DNA from: Streptomyces physcomitrii
GTDB taxonomy: Bacteria; Actinomycetota; Actinomycetes; Streptomycetales; Streptomycetaceae
Assembly: GCF_012273655.1 (NCBI RefSeq)
Contig: NZ_JAAWWP010000036.1
Location: forward strand, 1-41,491
DNA length: 41,491 bases
Direction: 5' to 3'
The position numbers and the translations under genes are program-made. Within the stretch, counting starts at the first letter, position 1, and each line of letters opens with the position of its first letter. Below are positions 16,035-22,730 of this stretch, one piece after another. The notes below the pieces were generated by a model. That model was not told where the DNA came from and did no database searches. It was given only the letters and a program-made list of their open reading frames with translations.

Positions 16035-16949
16035 TCAGATGGTGAGGCCGTAGGCGCTGAGCGCCTCCGGGACGGGCTGGTAGAAGGAGGTGCCGCCGGT
16101 GCTGCAGTTGCCGGAGCCGCCGGAGATCAGTCCGAGCGCGATGGTGCCCGAGAAGACCGGGCTGCCGCTCGAACCGGGCTCCGAGCAGAGCGTGGTCTGC
16201 CCGAGGCCGGAAACCACCTCTCCGTTGCCGTAGTTGACGGTGGCGTTCAGCCCGGTGACCGTCCCGCAGTGCACGCCCGTGGTCCGGTCGTTGGTGGTGC
16301 ACACCTGCTGGCCGACGGTTGCCTGGCCCGCCCCGGTGATCTGGGTGACGACGCCCGTCGCGTTGCGGACGTCGCTCGGGTGCGGCACGGCGGGGTTCTG
16401 GTACCGCACGAGCCCGTAGTCGTTGCCGGGGAAGCTGGACCCGGCGGTCGAGCCGATGTAGACGGTGAGCGCGGGGTCGGCGTACCAGTCCTGGGCGGCC
16501 TCGGTGCAGTGACCCGCCGTCAGGAAGTAGTAGTCGCTCCCGCTGTGCACATTGAAACCGGCGGTGCAGCGGGCGCCCGCGCCGTAGACACTGCTGCCGC
16601 CCGAGACATGCGGGCGCAGGGTGCCGTCGACCCGTTCCAGGCTGACCGCCTGCGCGTACGGGGCGGTCGCGCGCTTCAGCCGGGCCAGTTCGGCGGCGTC
16701 CACGGTGGAGTCGGCGGTGAGGGCGAGGGTGCCGGTGGCCGGGTCGAAGGACCAGGCGGTTCCCGGCACATCGGCTTCCAGGACCGCCTCGGCGGCATGG
16801 GCGGCGGCCGCCGCGGTGGGCTCCTCGGCGGCCGAGGCGCCGGTGCCCGGGGTGAGGAAGAAGGCGGCGGTCAGGAGACCGGCGGCGGCGAGGGCCTGGC
16901 GGCGCAGGGTGCGGCTCCGGCGGGGCGAGGACGAGCGTCTGAGCTTCAC
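16035..16949 (-). CDS. secreted streptogrisin-like serine protease (S1E type) with an unusual GSSGSP active-site loop
   Basis: Secreted prepro-protease, 304 aa. GTG 16947-16949 has GGAGG 5 nt upstream. The signal peptide ends near ASA (residues 38-40). A short propeptide runs to about 115, and the mature part begins near VSGGSSVYGAGARC. The triad is His147 (TAGHC), Asp177 (NDYGL) and Ser261. Cysteine pairs fit three disulfides (128/148, 217/228, 255/282). The tail GGTSFYQPVPEALSAYG is typical of streptogrisins A/B. Oddly, the catalytic loop reads GSSGSP rather than GDSGGS, so the buried Asp before the nucleophile is Ser, as in glutamyl-endopeptidase-like S1B loops. A 41-bp repeat array lies upstream. 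Confidence 0.9.
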   Translation of the reverse strand: MKLRRSSSPRRSRTLRRQALAAAGLLTAAFFLTPGTGASAAEEPTAAAAAHAAEAVLEADVPGTAWSFDPATGTLALTADSTVDAAELARLKRATAPYAQAVSLERVDGTLRPHVSGGSSVYGAGARCTAGFNVHSGSDYYFLTAGHCTEAAQDWYADPALTVYIGSTAGSSFPGNDYGLVRYQNPAVPHPSDVRNATGVVTQITGAGQATVGQQVCTTNDRTTGVHCGTVTGLNATVNYGNGEVVSGLGQTTLCSEPGSSGSPVFSGTIALGLISGGSGNCSTGGTSFYQPVPEALSAYGLTI

Positions 16950-17522
16950 AGGGACCTCCGGGAGGAGAGCGGCCGGACCCGCGGGCAGGGTCTCGGGGCC
17001 GCGTGGTCCGTGCCGGTGCGGACGCGCTCTGACATGTATGCGACATGTCCTCGGGAGTATCGAAGCCCCGGCCCACCCGCACAAGGGAGGCAACCGGACA
17101 GCCTCAGCCCCCATGTCCCGGGCGGGAAGGGCCACTTCGGGCGTACGGGCGCACGCCTTCCGGCGGAGGACGGCCACTGCACGGGAGGCCCCTTCGCGAC
17201 ACGGGCGGCCATGTCCCGGGCGCGGAAGGCCACTTCACCGCACGAGTGGCCATCTCCCGGTCGCGGAGGCCCACTTCCCGGTACGAACGGACCTCTCCCC
17301 GGCGGAGGAGCTCACTTCAGCGCGCGCACACCCACGACCCGGGCGCGGGAGCCCGCTTGAGGCGCCGGACACCGGACGCCGGACGCCGAGGAGACGGCAG
17401 AGCCCGAAGTCGGCCGGCCGGGCTCCGGAGGCCCAAGTCTCCGGGCAGGGCAAGGGTCGGGACTAAAGCCCTCAGGCCTCATGCCCGAAGCCCCAGACCT
17501 CAGACCCCAGGCCCCAGGCCTC
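16950..17522. other. 573-bp intergenic region upstream of the protease gene
   Basis: No convincing gene. The first ~100 bp hold the protease leader; 17113-17374 is the 41-bp repeat array. The stretch 17455-17522 is C/A/G-rich low-complexity sequence built on repeated CCCCAG and CCTCAG words, just beyond the stop of the DUF4190 gene. Confidence 0.7.
17113..17374. repeat. degenerate 41-bp tandem repeat, six units
   Basis: Six units share an opening like ATGTCCCGGGCGCGG and a CACTTC box 20 nt into the unit, followed by about 15 variable bases. The box lies at 17133, 17175 (CACTGC), 17231, 17272, 17313 and 17354 (CGCTTG). The last four are spaced exactly 41 bp; the first pair is 42 bp apart, and unit 2 carries about 15 extra bases. 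A 41-bp period is not a multiple of three, so this is not a repeated peptide. Each unit has GAAG/GGAG opposite CTTC, giving a short dyad. The array is 164-425 bp upstream of the streptogrisin-like start. Confidence 0.85.
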
Positions 17523-18590
17523 TCAGGAGGCGATCATCACGATCGCCAGGATCGCGGACAGCCCCGCGCCCACCGAGCCGCAGATGATCCCGGCGAGCGC
17601 CTGCCCGCCGTTGGTCGCCTCTCCCCTGCTGACCTTGCCGCGCTGGACCGTGCCGAAGACGATCGCCATCACCCCGAGCAGGAGCGCCACCGGCCACATG
17701 CAGAACCCGGCGGCGGAGACGATCCCGGTGACCAGCGAGGCGACGCCCATGCCATTGCTCGGCATCGGCACCGACCCGTTCCAGCCGTAGGGCGAGGGCG
17801 GGTACGGGGTCCCGGTGTAGGGCGGCATGCCGTACGGCGCGGGGGGCGCACCGTACGGCGGCGGCGCGGCGCCCGGATACCCGTACGCCGCGGGTCCGCC
17901 CGGCGCCTGGGGCACCGGCGGCACCGCCTGCTCCGGGGCGGCGAAGGGGTTGGGCGCAGCGAAGGGGTCCGGTGAGGCGAAGCCGCCGGTGCTCGGGGCG
18001 GCGGGTGCCCCGCCCGGCACCGAGAAGCCGGACGAGCCCGCCCCGGGCCCGGCGAAGCCGCCGCCGGTACCGAAGTGCTGACCCGAGCCGCCGCTCCCGC
18101 CGGCCCCGGCCGGTCCGCCGCCGGGGCCCTGACCGGGTGCGGCCGGGGCCTGCCCCGGACCCCCCTGCCCCGGTCCGCGCGCGACAGGTCCCGCGCCCGA
18201 CTGCTCGGCCGGGCTCTCCCCGAACGGGAAGGACAGCGAGGTCAGGGTCGGCTGGCTGTGCAGGGAGGTGTCCGGCGGCGGGGTGGCGGCCGGTCCGGGG
18301 ACCGCGTCGCGCGGGCCCTCGGCCACCGGGGCACCGGAGTCGACCGGGGCGCCGGTATCGGCCGGGGAGTTGCCCCCCGAGCCGGGGCTGCCCGGCGGTG
18401 CGTCCTGCGGTTCCCCGGCCGGGACGGTGAAGTCCGGCTGGGTGAGCCCCGCTCCGGATGCCGGATGCGCTCCGGAGGCGGGGTCCGCGCCGGGCCCCGG
18501 CGAGTCAGCCCCGGCGGCCGGGGCGTCGAGGTACTCGGGCTTCCCGGGTCCCGCACCCTGGCCCTCGGGTTGCTGCGGTTCCACGGCCAT
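17523..18590 (-). CDS. DUF4190 membrane protein with a long disordered N-terminus
   Basis: 355-aa protein. Residues 1 to about 270 are Gly/Pro/Ala/Ser-rich with phrases such as GQGGPGQAPAAPGQGP and PPYGAPPAPYGMPPYTG, and are predicted disordered and cytosolic. The C-terminal ~85 residues are a DUF4190 domain with two membrane helices (GMGVASLVTGIVSAAGF, then WPVALLLGVMAIVFG, and GQALAGIICGSVG). The cellular role of DUF4190 proteins is not established. The ATG has GGAGG 9 nt upstream. It is divergent from the deaminase gene, with a perfect inverted repeat in the shared promoter region. Confidence 0.85.
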   Translation of the reverse strand: MAVEPQQPEGQGAGPGKPEYLDAPAAGADSPGPGADPASGAHPASGAGLTQPDFTVPAGEPQDAPPGSPGSGGNSPADTGAPVDSGAPVAEGPRDAVPGPAATPPPDTSLHSQPTLTSLSFPFGESPAEQSGAGPVARGPGQGGPGQAPAAPGQGPGGGPAGAGGSGGSGQHFGTGGGFAGPGAGSSGFSVPGGAPAAPSTGGFASPDPFAAPNPFAAPEQAVPPVPQAPGGPAAYGYPGAAPPPYGAPPAPYGMPPYTGTPYPPSPYGWNGSVPMPSNGMGVASLVTGIVSAAGFCMWPVALLLGVMAIVFGTVQRGKVSRGEATNGGQALAGIICGSVGAGLSAILAIVMIAS

Positions 18591-18602
18591 CGGCGGTCCC
18601 CT

Positions 18603-18631
18603 CCACGTAGCGTGCCCGTCATGCTACGTGG
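18603..18631. promoter_or_regulatory. perfect inverted repeat in a divergent promoter region
   Basis: CCACGTAGC (18603-18611) and GCTACGTGG (18623-18631), 9-bp perfect arms with an 11-nt spacer (half-site centres 20 bp apart). It lies 13-41 nt upstream of the DUF4190 start and about 100 nt upstream of the deaminase. A second smaller dyad, TACGA N6 TCGTA (18657-18672), overlaps a -10-like TACGAT facing the deaminase gene. Confidence 0.5.
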
Positions 18632-18730
18632 CGGCACGCCCGTTTCCGGGGCGGCCTACGATGATCCTCGTACCAGCCGATCAGCCGATCACCCGCGCCC
18701 CGTGAAGGGCGCCGCACCACGGAGGACCCC

Positions 18731-19762
18731 GTGACCGACCTGCACGACTTCATCGCCGACCTGCCCAAGGCAGAGCTCCATGTGCACCATGTCGGCTCGG
18801 CATCCCCCCGGATCGTCTCCACCCTGGCGGCCCGGCACCCCGACTCGAAGGTCCCGACCGATCCCGAGGCGCTCGCCGACTACTTCACCTTCACCGACTT
18901 CGGGCACTTCATCGAGGTCTACCTGTCGGTGGTGGACCTGGTGCGCACCCCGGAGGACGTCCGGCTGCTCACCTTCGAGGTGGCCCGGGACATGGCGCGG
19001 CAGCGGATCCGCTACGCGGAGCTGACGGTCACCCCTTGGTCCTCCACCCGGCGCGGGATCGACGAGCACGCCTTCATGGAGGCGATCGAGGACGCCCGCA
19101 AGGCGGCCGAGTCCGAGCTGGGTGTCGTCCTCCGCTGGTGCTTCGACATCCCCGGCGAGGCCGGTCTGGAGGCCGCCGAGGAGACCCTGCGGCTCGCGGT
19201 CACGGACTCGCTGCGCCCCGAGGGGCTGGTCTCCTTCGGGCTCGGCGGGCCCGAAGAAGGCGTACCGAGGCCGCAGTTCAAGCGGTACTTCGACAAGGCC
19301 AGGGCGGCGGGGCTGCGGTCGGTGCCGCACGCCGGGGAGACGACGGGACCGGAGACGGTCTGGGACGCGCTGGAGCACCTCGGCGCCGAGCGGATCGGCC
19401 ACGGCACGACGAGCGTCCAGGACCGCCGGCTCCTCGCGCACCTCGCCGAGCACGGCATCCCGCTGGAGGTCTGCCCGACCTCGAACATCGCCACCCGCGC
19501 GGTGGCCCGCATCGAGGAGCACCCGCTGCCGCGGATGGTGGAGGCGGGCGTAACGGTCACCATCAACTCGGACGACCCGCCGATGTTCGGCACCGACCTG
19601 AACAAGGAGTACGCGGTCGCGGCGAAGCTGCTCGGCCTCGACGAGCGCGGGCTCGCGGAGCTGGCGAAGAACGCGGTGCGCGCCTCCTTCCAGGACCGGG
19701 CGGGCAAGGAGCGGCTGCTCACCGAGATCGACACGTACACCGCCGGGCGACTGGCCCCCTGA
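18731..19762 (+). CDS. adenosine-deaminase-family enzyme, probably 6-aminodeoxyfutalosine deaminase
   Basis: Zn-dependent amidohydrolase, 343 aa. Metal and catalytic motifs are ELHVHHVGSASP (first two His), PHAGE (third His plus catalytic Glu), IGHGTT (His) and NSDDPPMFGTDL (metal Asp). The first motif HVHHVGS differs from the HLHLEG/HLHLDG of true adenosine deaminases. From memory, the S. avermitilis homologue Sav2595, from what I believe is the equivalent locus, was shown to deaminate 6-aminodeoxyfutalosine in the futalosine route to menaquinone. I infer the same here, but classical adenosine deamination is not excluded. GTG 18731 has GGAGG 5 nt upstream. A GDPD gene follows after 35 bp. 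Confidence 0.85.
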   Translation: MTDLHDFIADLPKAELHVHHVGSASPRIVSTLAARHPDSKVPTDPEALADYFTFTDFGHFIEVYLSVVDLVRTPEDVRLLTFEVARDMARQRIRYAELTVTPWSSTRRGIDEHAFMEAIEDARKAAESELGVVLRWCFDIPGEAGLEAAEETLRLAVTDSLRPEGLVSFGLGGPEEGVPRPQFKRYFDKARAAGLRSVPHAGETTGPETVWDALEHLGAERIGHGTTSVQDRRLLAHLAEHGIPLEVCPTSNIATRAVARIEEHPLPRMVEAGVTVTINSDDPPMFGTDLNKEYAVAAKLLGLDERGLAELAKNAVRASFQDRAGKERLLTEIDTYTAGRLAP

Positions 19763-19797
19763 GCTGCGGCCGGGCCCTCGCCCGGCACAATGGCGGC

Positions 19798-20490
19798 ATG
19801 CCGACCGTGACTGCCGTGGCCCACCGCGGGGTGCCCTACCTCGCCCGTGAGAACACCCTGGACTCGCTGCGTCTGGCGCTCGAACTGGGCGCCGACGCCG
19901 TGGAGTTCGATGTCCGCCTGACCCGTGACGGGCTGCCCGTCGTGCTGCACGACGCGAGCCTGAAGCGGCTGTGGGGGCACGAGCGGGCGCTGAGGTCGCT
20001 CACCGCGAAGGAGGTCGCCGAGCTGACCGGCGGCGGGGTGCCGAGCCTGACCGAGGCCCTGGCGGCGACCGGCGGCGCCCGGGTGATGGTGGACGTACCA
20101 GGGGCCACGGCCGCCGATGTGCGCCGGATCGTGGCGGCCGTGCAGGAGGCCGGGGCCGCCGACCGCGCGTACTACACCGCGGCCACCGAGCAGATGCTGC
20201 GGGTCCGCGCGGCCGATCCGGCGGCGGAGATCGCGCTGACCTGGACCTCGCTCGCGCCGCCGCGCCCGGGGGTGCTGGCCGCGGTCGCCCCGCGCTGGCT
20301 CAACTACCGCTTCGGCCTGGTGGACCGGGACCTGGTGCGGCGGGTGCACGACAACGGGCTGCTCGTCTCGGCGTGGACCCCGGACACCCGGCGGAGCATG
20401 CGCCGGCTGCTCGCGGCCGGGGTGGACTCGCTCACCACGAACCGCCTCGACGTCCTCCTCGCGCTCCGCGGGGCGGCGGCCCCGGCCTGA
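19798..20490 (+). CDS. glycerophosphodiester phosphodiesterase family protein
   Basis: 230-aa TIM-barrel phosphodiesterase predicted to split glycerophosphodiesters into glycerol 3-phosphate and an alcohol. Catalytic and metal motifs are AHRG near the N-terminus, EFDVR (Glu and Asp ligands) and the second His in VLHDASL. The C-terminal VSAWTPDTRRSMRRLLAAGVDSLTTN is split family signature sequence. No signal peptide, so cytosolic. ATG 19798 is preceded by CACAAT (19786-19791) with a 6-nt gap and no Shine-Dalgarno, so a leaderless promoter inside the short gap after the deaminase gene is likely. A small stem, GCCGGGC/GCCCGGC, also lies in that gap. Confidence 0.87.
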   Translation: MPTVTAVAHRGVPYLARENTLDSLRLALELGADAVEFDVRLTRDGLPVVLHDASLKRLWGHERALRSLTAKEVAELTGGGVPSLTEALAATGGARVMVDVPGATAADVRRIVAAVQEAGAADRAYYTAATEQMLRVRAADPAAEIALTWTSLAPPRPGVLAAVAPRWLNYRFGLVDRDLVRRVHDNGLLVSAWTPDTRRSMRRLLAAGVDSLTTNRLDVLLALRGAAAPA

Positions 20491-20566
20491 GGCCCCGCGA
20501 ACTTCTGCCGAAGCCTTTCCGAATTCCCGAGGCCGTCCAATACTGAACGGAACACGTGGAGTTGAT

Positions 20567-20593
20567 TCTCCCGGACGTCTGCCGCCCGGGAGA
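20567..20593 (+). promoter_or_regulatory. inverted repeat in the leader of the LysR gene
   Basis: TCTCCCGG (20567-20574) and CCGGGAGA (20586-20593) are perfect 8-bp arms 35 nt before the LysR start. An AATACT -10-like hexamer (around 20539) precedes it, so it is probably transcribed as a leader hairpin, though an operator is possible. Confidence 0.35.
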
Positions 20594-20627
20594 GGTGGCG
20601 GCCGGGGCAGGACGGAAGAGGTCCTCA

Positions 20628-21668
20628 ATGCGAATGGAACTGCGCCACCTCAGAATCCTCTCGCAGGTGGAGGCCTCGGGCAGCATACGGAAAGCGGCGC
20701 GGGCGCTGTGCCTGGCCCAGCCCGCATTGACCGCCCAGGTGAAACGTATTGAAAAGGAGCTGGGCGGCGCGGTCTTCACCCGCTCCAGAGACGGCGTCCG
20801 ATTAACGGAACTCGGCAGATATGTGATTGGCAGCGGCCGGGAACTGCTGGCCGATTTCGATCGGCTGGTCGCGGAGACCTCCGCCCTTGCGCGCCGCACC
20901 GCCGGGTCCCGGCCGCTGCGGCTCGCCGCCATGGCCGAACTGGACCTGCCCACGATGCTGACCACCCTCGCCGACCTGCTGCCCTCGGTGAGCGTGGCCA
21001 CCAGCACGGTGCCCACGCTCACCGAGGGGGCCCGGGCGCTCGGCGCCGGAGAGGTGGACGCGGCTTTGCTGTTCGCTTTTCCCGGGGCCGAATGCAAACT
21101 GCCCGAAGAGGTGGGATACCTGGACATCGTCCCGGTGGAACCGGCATTCGTGGCCTTTCCCGCCGATCATCCGCTCGCCGACCGGGCGGAGGTTCCGTTG
21201 TGCGAACTGGCCGGGGAATCCTGGATTGCGGCCGATGATCCGGAGGAATGCGGGCGTGAGCGCCTCTTCCACCGGGCCTGTGAACGCAGTGGTTTCGTCC
21301 CGCGGATCCGGCACCGCGCGCTCTCCTGCGAGATAGTGCTGCCGCTGGTGCGCCGGGGCGAAGGAGTCGCCCTTGTGCATCCTTTGTGCACCCCGCCGCC
21401 CGACATTGTTTTCCGGCCGCTGGCCGGTTCTCCGGTGTCCCGCTCGATTTCCCTGTGCTGGCAGCGGAGTTCGGTGGTCGACGCGCGGATTCCCGTCCTG
21501 GTGGAACGCCTGGCGGAGGCCTACCACCTGAAGGTCGGCCGCCGCCCGGTCTACCGCGACTGGTGGCTGGCCCACGAGGGCCCGCTGCGGGCGCGGGTCC
21601 CGGAGGGCTCGCCCGCGCCGGCGCCCTGCCTCGAACCCCTCGTGGCCCTCGGCGGCTGCCTCTGCTGA
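20628..21668 (+). CDS. LysR-type transcriptional regulator containing a TTA (bldA-dependent) codon
   Basis: 346-aa LTTR: winged helix-turn-helix over residues ~4-63 (ASGSIRKAARALCLAQPALT), then an effector-binding domain, plus a ~45-residue C-terminal tail (YRDWWLAHEGPL...) beyond the usual end. Leu59 is encoded by TTA (20802-20804), the only in-frame TTA I found in the window. In Streptomyces TTA needs the bldA tRNA, so translation should be developmentally limited. The first two thirds use many A/T-ending codons (GAA, AAA, ATT, AAT), unlike the neighbours. Start ATG 20628 has GAAGAGG 6 nt upstream. It is convergent with the chymotrypsin-fold protease gene and close to the snapalysin gene; snapalysin genes elsewhere are often next to an LTTR. 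Confidence 0.9.
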   Translation: MRMELRHLRILSQVEASGSIRKAARALCLAQPALTAQVKRIEKELGGAVFTRSRDGVRLTELGRYVIGSGRELLADFDRLVAETSALARRTAGSRPLRLAAMAELDLPTMLTTLADLLPSVSVATSTVPTLTEGARALGAGEVDAALLFAFPGAECKLPEEVGYLDIVPVEPAFVAFPADHPLADRAEVPLCELAGESWIAADDPEECGRERLFHRACERSGFVPRIRHRALSCEIVLPLVRRGEGVALVHPLCTPPPDIVFRPLAGSPVSRSISLCWQRSSVVDARIPVLVERLAEAYHLKVGRRPVYRDWWLAHEGPLRARVPEGSPAPAPCLEPLVALGGCLC

Positions 21669-21684
21669 GCGCTGAGCTGCCGCG

Positions 21685-21728
21685 GCGCACGTGGCAGTGC
21701 CCTCGAAGGACGGCACTGCCACGTGCGC
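21685..21728. terminator. bidirectional terminator, 17-bp perfect stem
   Basis: Arms GCGCACGTGGCAGTGCC (21685-21701) and complement (21712-21728) with a 10-nt loop lie between the convergent LysR and protease genes. Confidence 0.85.
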
Positions 21729-21738
21729 GGGGGGTGGC

Positions 21739-22482
21739 TCAGCGGGTGGCGATGGTGGAGTTGATCCAGCTCTGCACCGCGGTGGTGTCGCTGTATATGG
21801 AGTTGGTGTTGCCGCAGGTGGACTCGCCGGGGCCGGAGGCGCCGCGGCTGGTCACGCCGACGAGCTTGCCGCCGACGAGGGCGGGGCCGCCGGAGTCGCC
21901 GTAGCAGTCGGTGGCGGTGACGGAGGTGTCGAAGCACAGCTCCCAGGAGCCGTTGATGCCGCCGCACTGGGAGTCGGCGACCAGCTTGGTCCCGAGGGAC
22001 TTCAGCGAGGGGCTCATCCCGCCGCAGCCGTAGGGCGCGCAGGTCTGGCCGTAGCCGTACTCGGTGACGCTGGAGCCGACGGCGGGGCTGCTGGTCGCCA
22101 TCGCGAGCGGGGCGCCCGAGACGGACGTGGACAGCTTGTAGAGGCCGAAGTCGTAGCCGCTGTTGTACGAGGGGTGCCGCACCCACTTCGAGGTGCTGAC
22201 CAGGGTGCCGCCGCTGTTGGTCTTCGCGGAGCCGACGCGGACCTGGGTGGCGCCGCTGCAGTGCCCGGCGGTGATCACCCAGTTGCTCTTGATGAGGGCG
22301 GCGCTGCACCACATGCCGTCGCTCTGGTCACCGATGACCGCCGCCCAGGAGGGGGCGTTGGTGACCACGCTGCCGCCGACGATCGGCTGCGGGGCGGCGG
22401 TGGCCGCGCCCGTGGTGAGGGCGAGCGCCGCGGCGCTGGTGGCACTGAACACCGCGGCCAGGCCCGCAAGTCTCTTCTTCAT
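21739..22482 (-). CDS. secreted chymotrypsin-fold (S1A) serine protease
   Basis: 247-aa secreted protease. The signal peptide ends around TGAATAA (residue ~30), a tiny propeptide PQP follows, and the mature N-terminus is IVGG (34-37). The triad is His74 (TAGHC), Asp111 (YDFGLY) and Ser197 (GDSGGP). The residue six before Ser197, the S1 pocket base (Asp189 in trypsin numbering), is Thr191, and Asp192 follows it. So the trypsin Asp-Ser/Thr order is swapped (TDCYGDSGG), and a trypsin name would be unsafe. Shine-Dalgarno AGAGG lies 6 nt before the ATG. It is divergent from snapalysin with a 248-bp shared promoter region. Confidence 0.9.
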   Translation of the reverse strand: MKKRLAGLAAVFSATSAAALALTTGAATAAPQPIVGGSVVTNAPSWAAVIGDQSDGMWCSAALIKSNWVITAGHCSGATQVRVGSAKTNSGGTLVSTSKWVRHPSYNSGYDFGLYKLSTSVSGAPLAMATSSPAVGSSVTEYGYGQTCAPYGCGGMSPSLKSLGTKLVADSQCGGINGSWELCFDTSVTATDCYGDSGGPALVGGKLVGVTSRGASGPGESTCGNTNSIYSDTTAVQSWINSTIATR

Positions 22483-22641
22483 GTGATTCCTCTCGCCGGG
22501 GCGGATCTCCGCCTGGCCGGGCGCGCTGCCCGGCCGGAATCACTGTGCGCACCCGCGCGCGGGACGAGAAGGTACCGGCCCTATATCGCACTGCTGTCAC
22601 GGGAGTCGACCACGCGGGCCGGGACGGGAGCGTCCGCGAGG

Positions 22642-22656
22642 TATCGCCGTCCGATA
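22642..22656. promoter_or_regulatory. TATCG-N5-CGATA dyad between divergent protease genes (candidate LysR site)
   Basis: TATCG (22642-22646), spacer CCGTC, CGATA (22652-22656). A further single TATCG lies at 22584-22588. The dyad is 75 nt upstream of the snapalysin ATG and 160 nt upstream of the other protease start. It has a T-N11-A-like span (T22642 to A22654), as LysR-type boxes do. Confidence 0.4.
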
Positions 22657-22730
22657 TCTGCCCGGAGCCGTCCGGCTCACCGCAGGATCCCCCTGACCGC
22701 TCCACCCCCGCTCAGAATCAGGAGCCCCCC

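Noticed and set aside
17045..17587. Frames over the 41-bp repeat as repeat proteins
   Set aside because: The period is not divisible by three and no frame carries the repeat through all units.
20556..20627. Earlier GTG start of the LysR gene
   Set aside because: It would include the leader hairpin, and the LTTR helix-turn-helix normally begins within about five residues of the start, as it does from ATG 20628.
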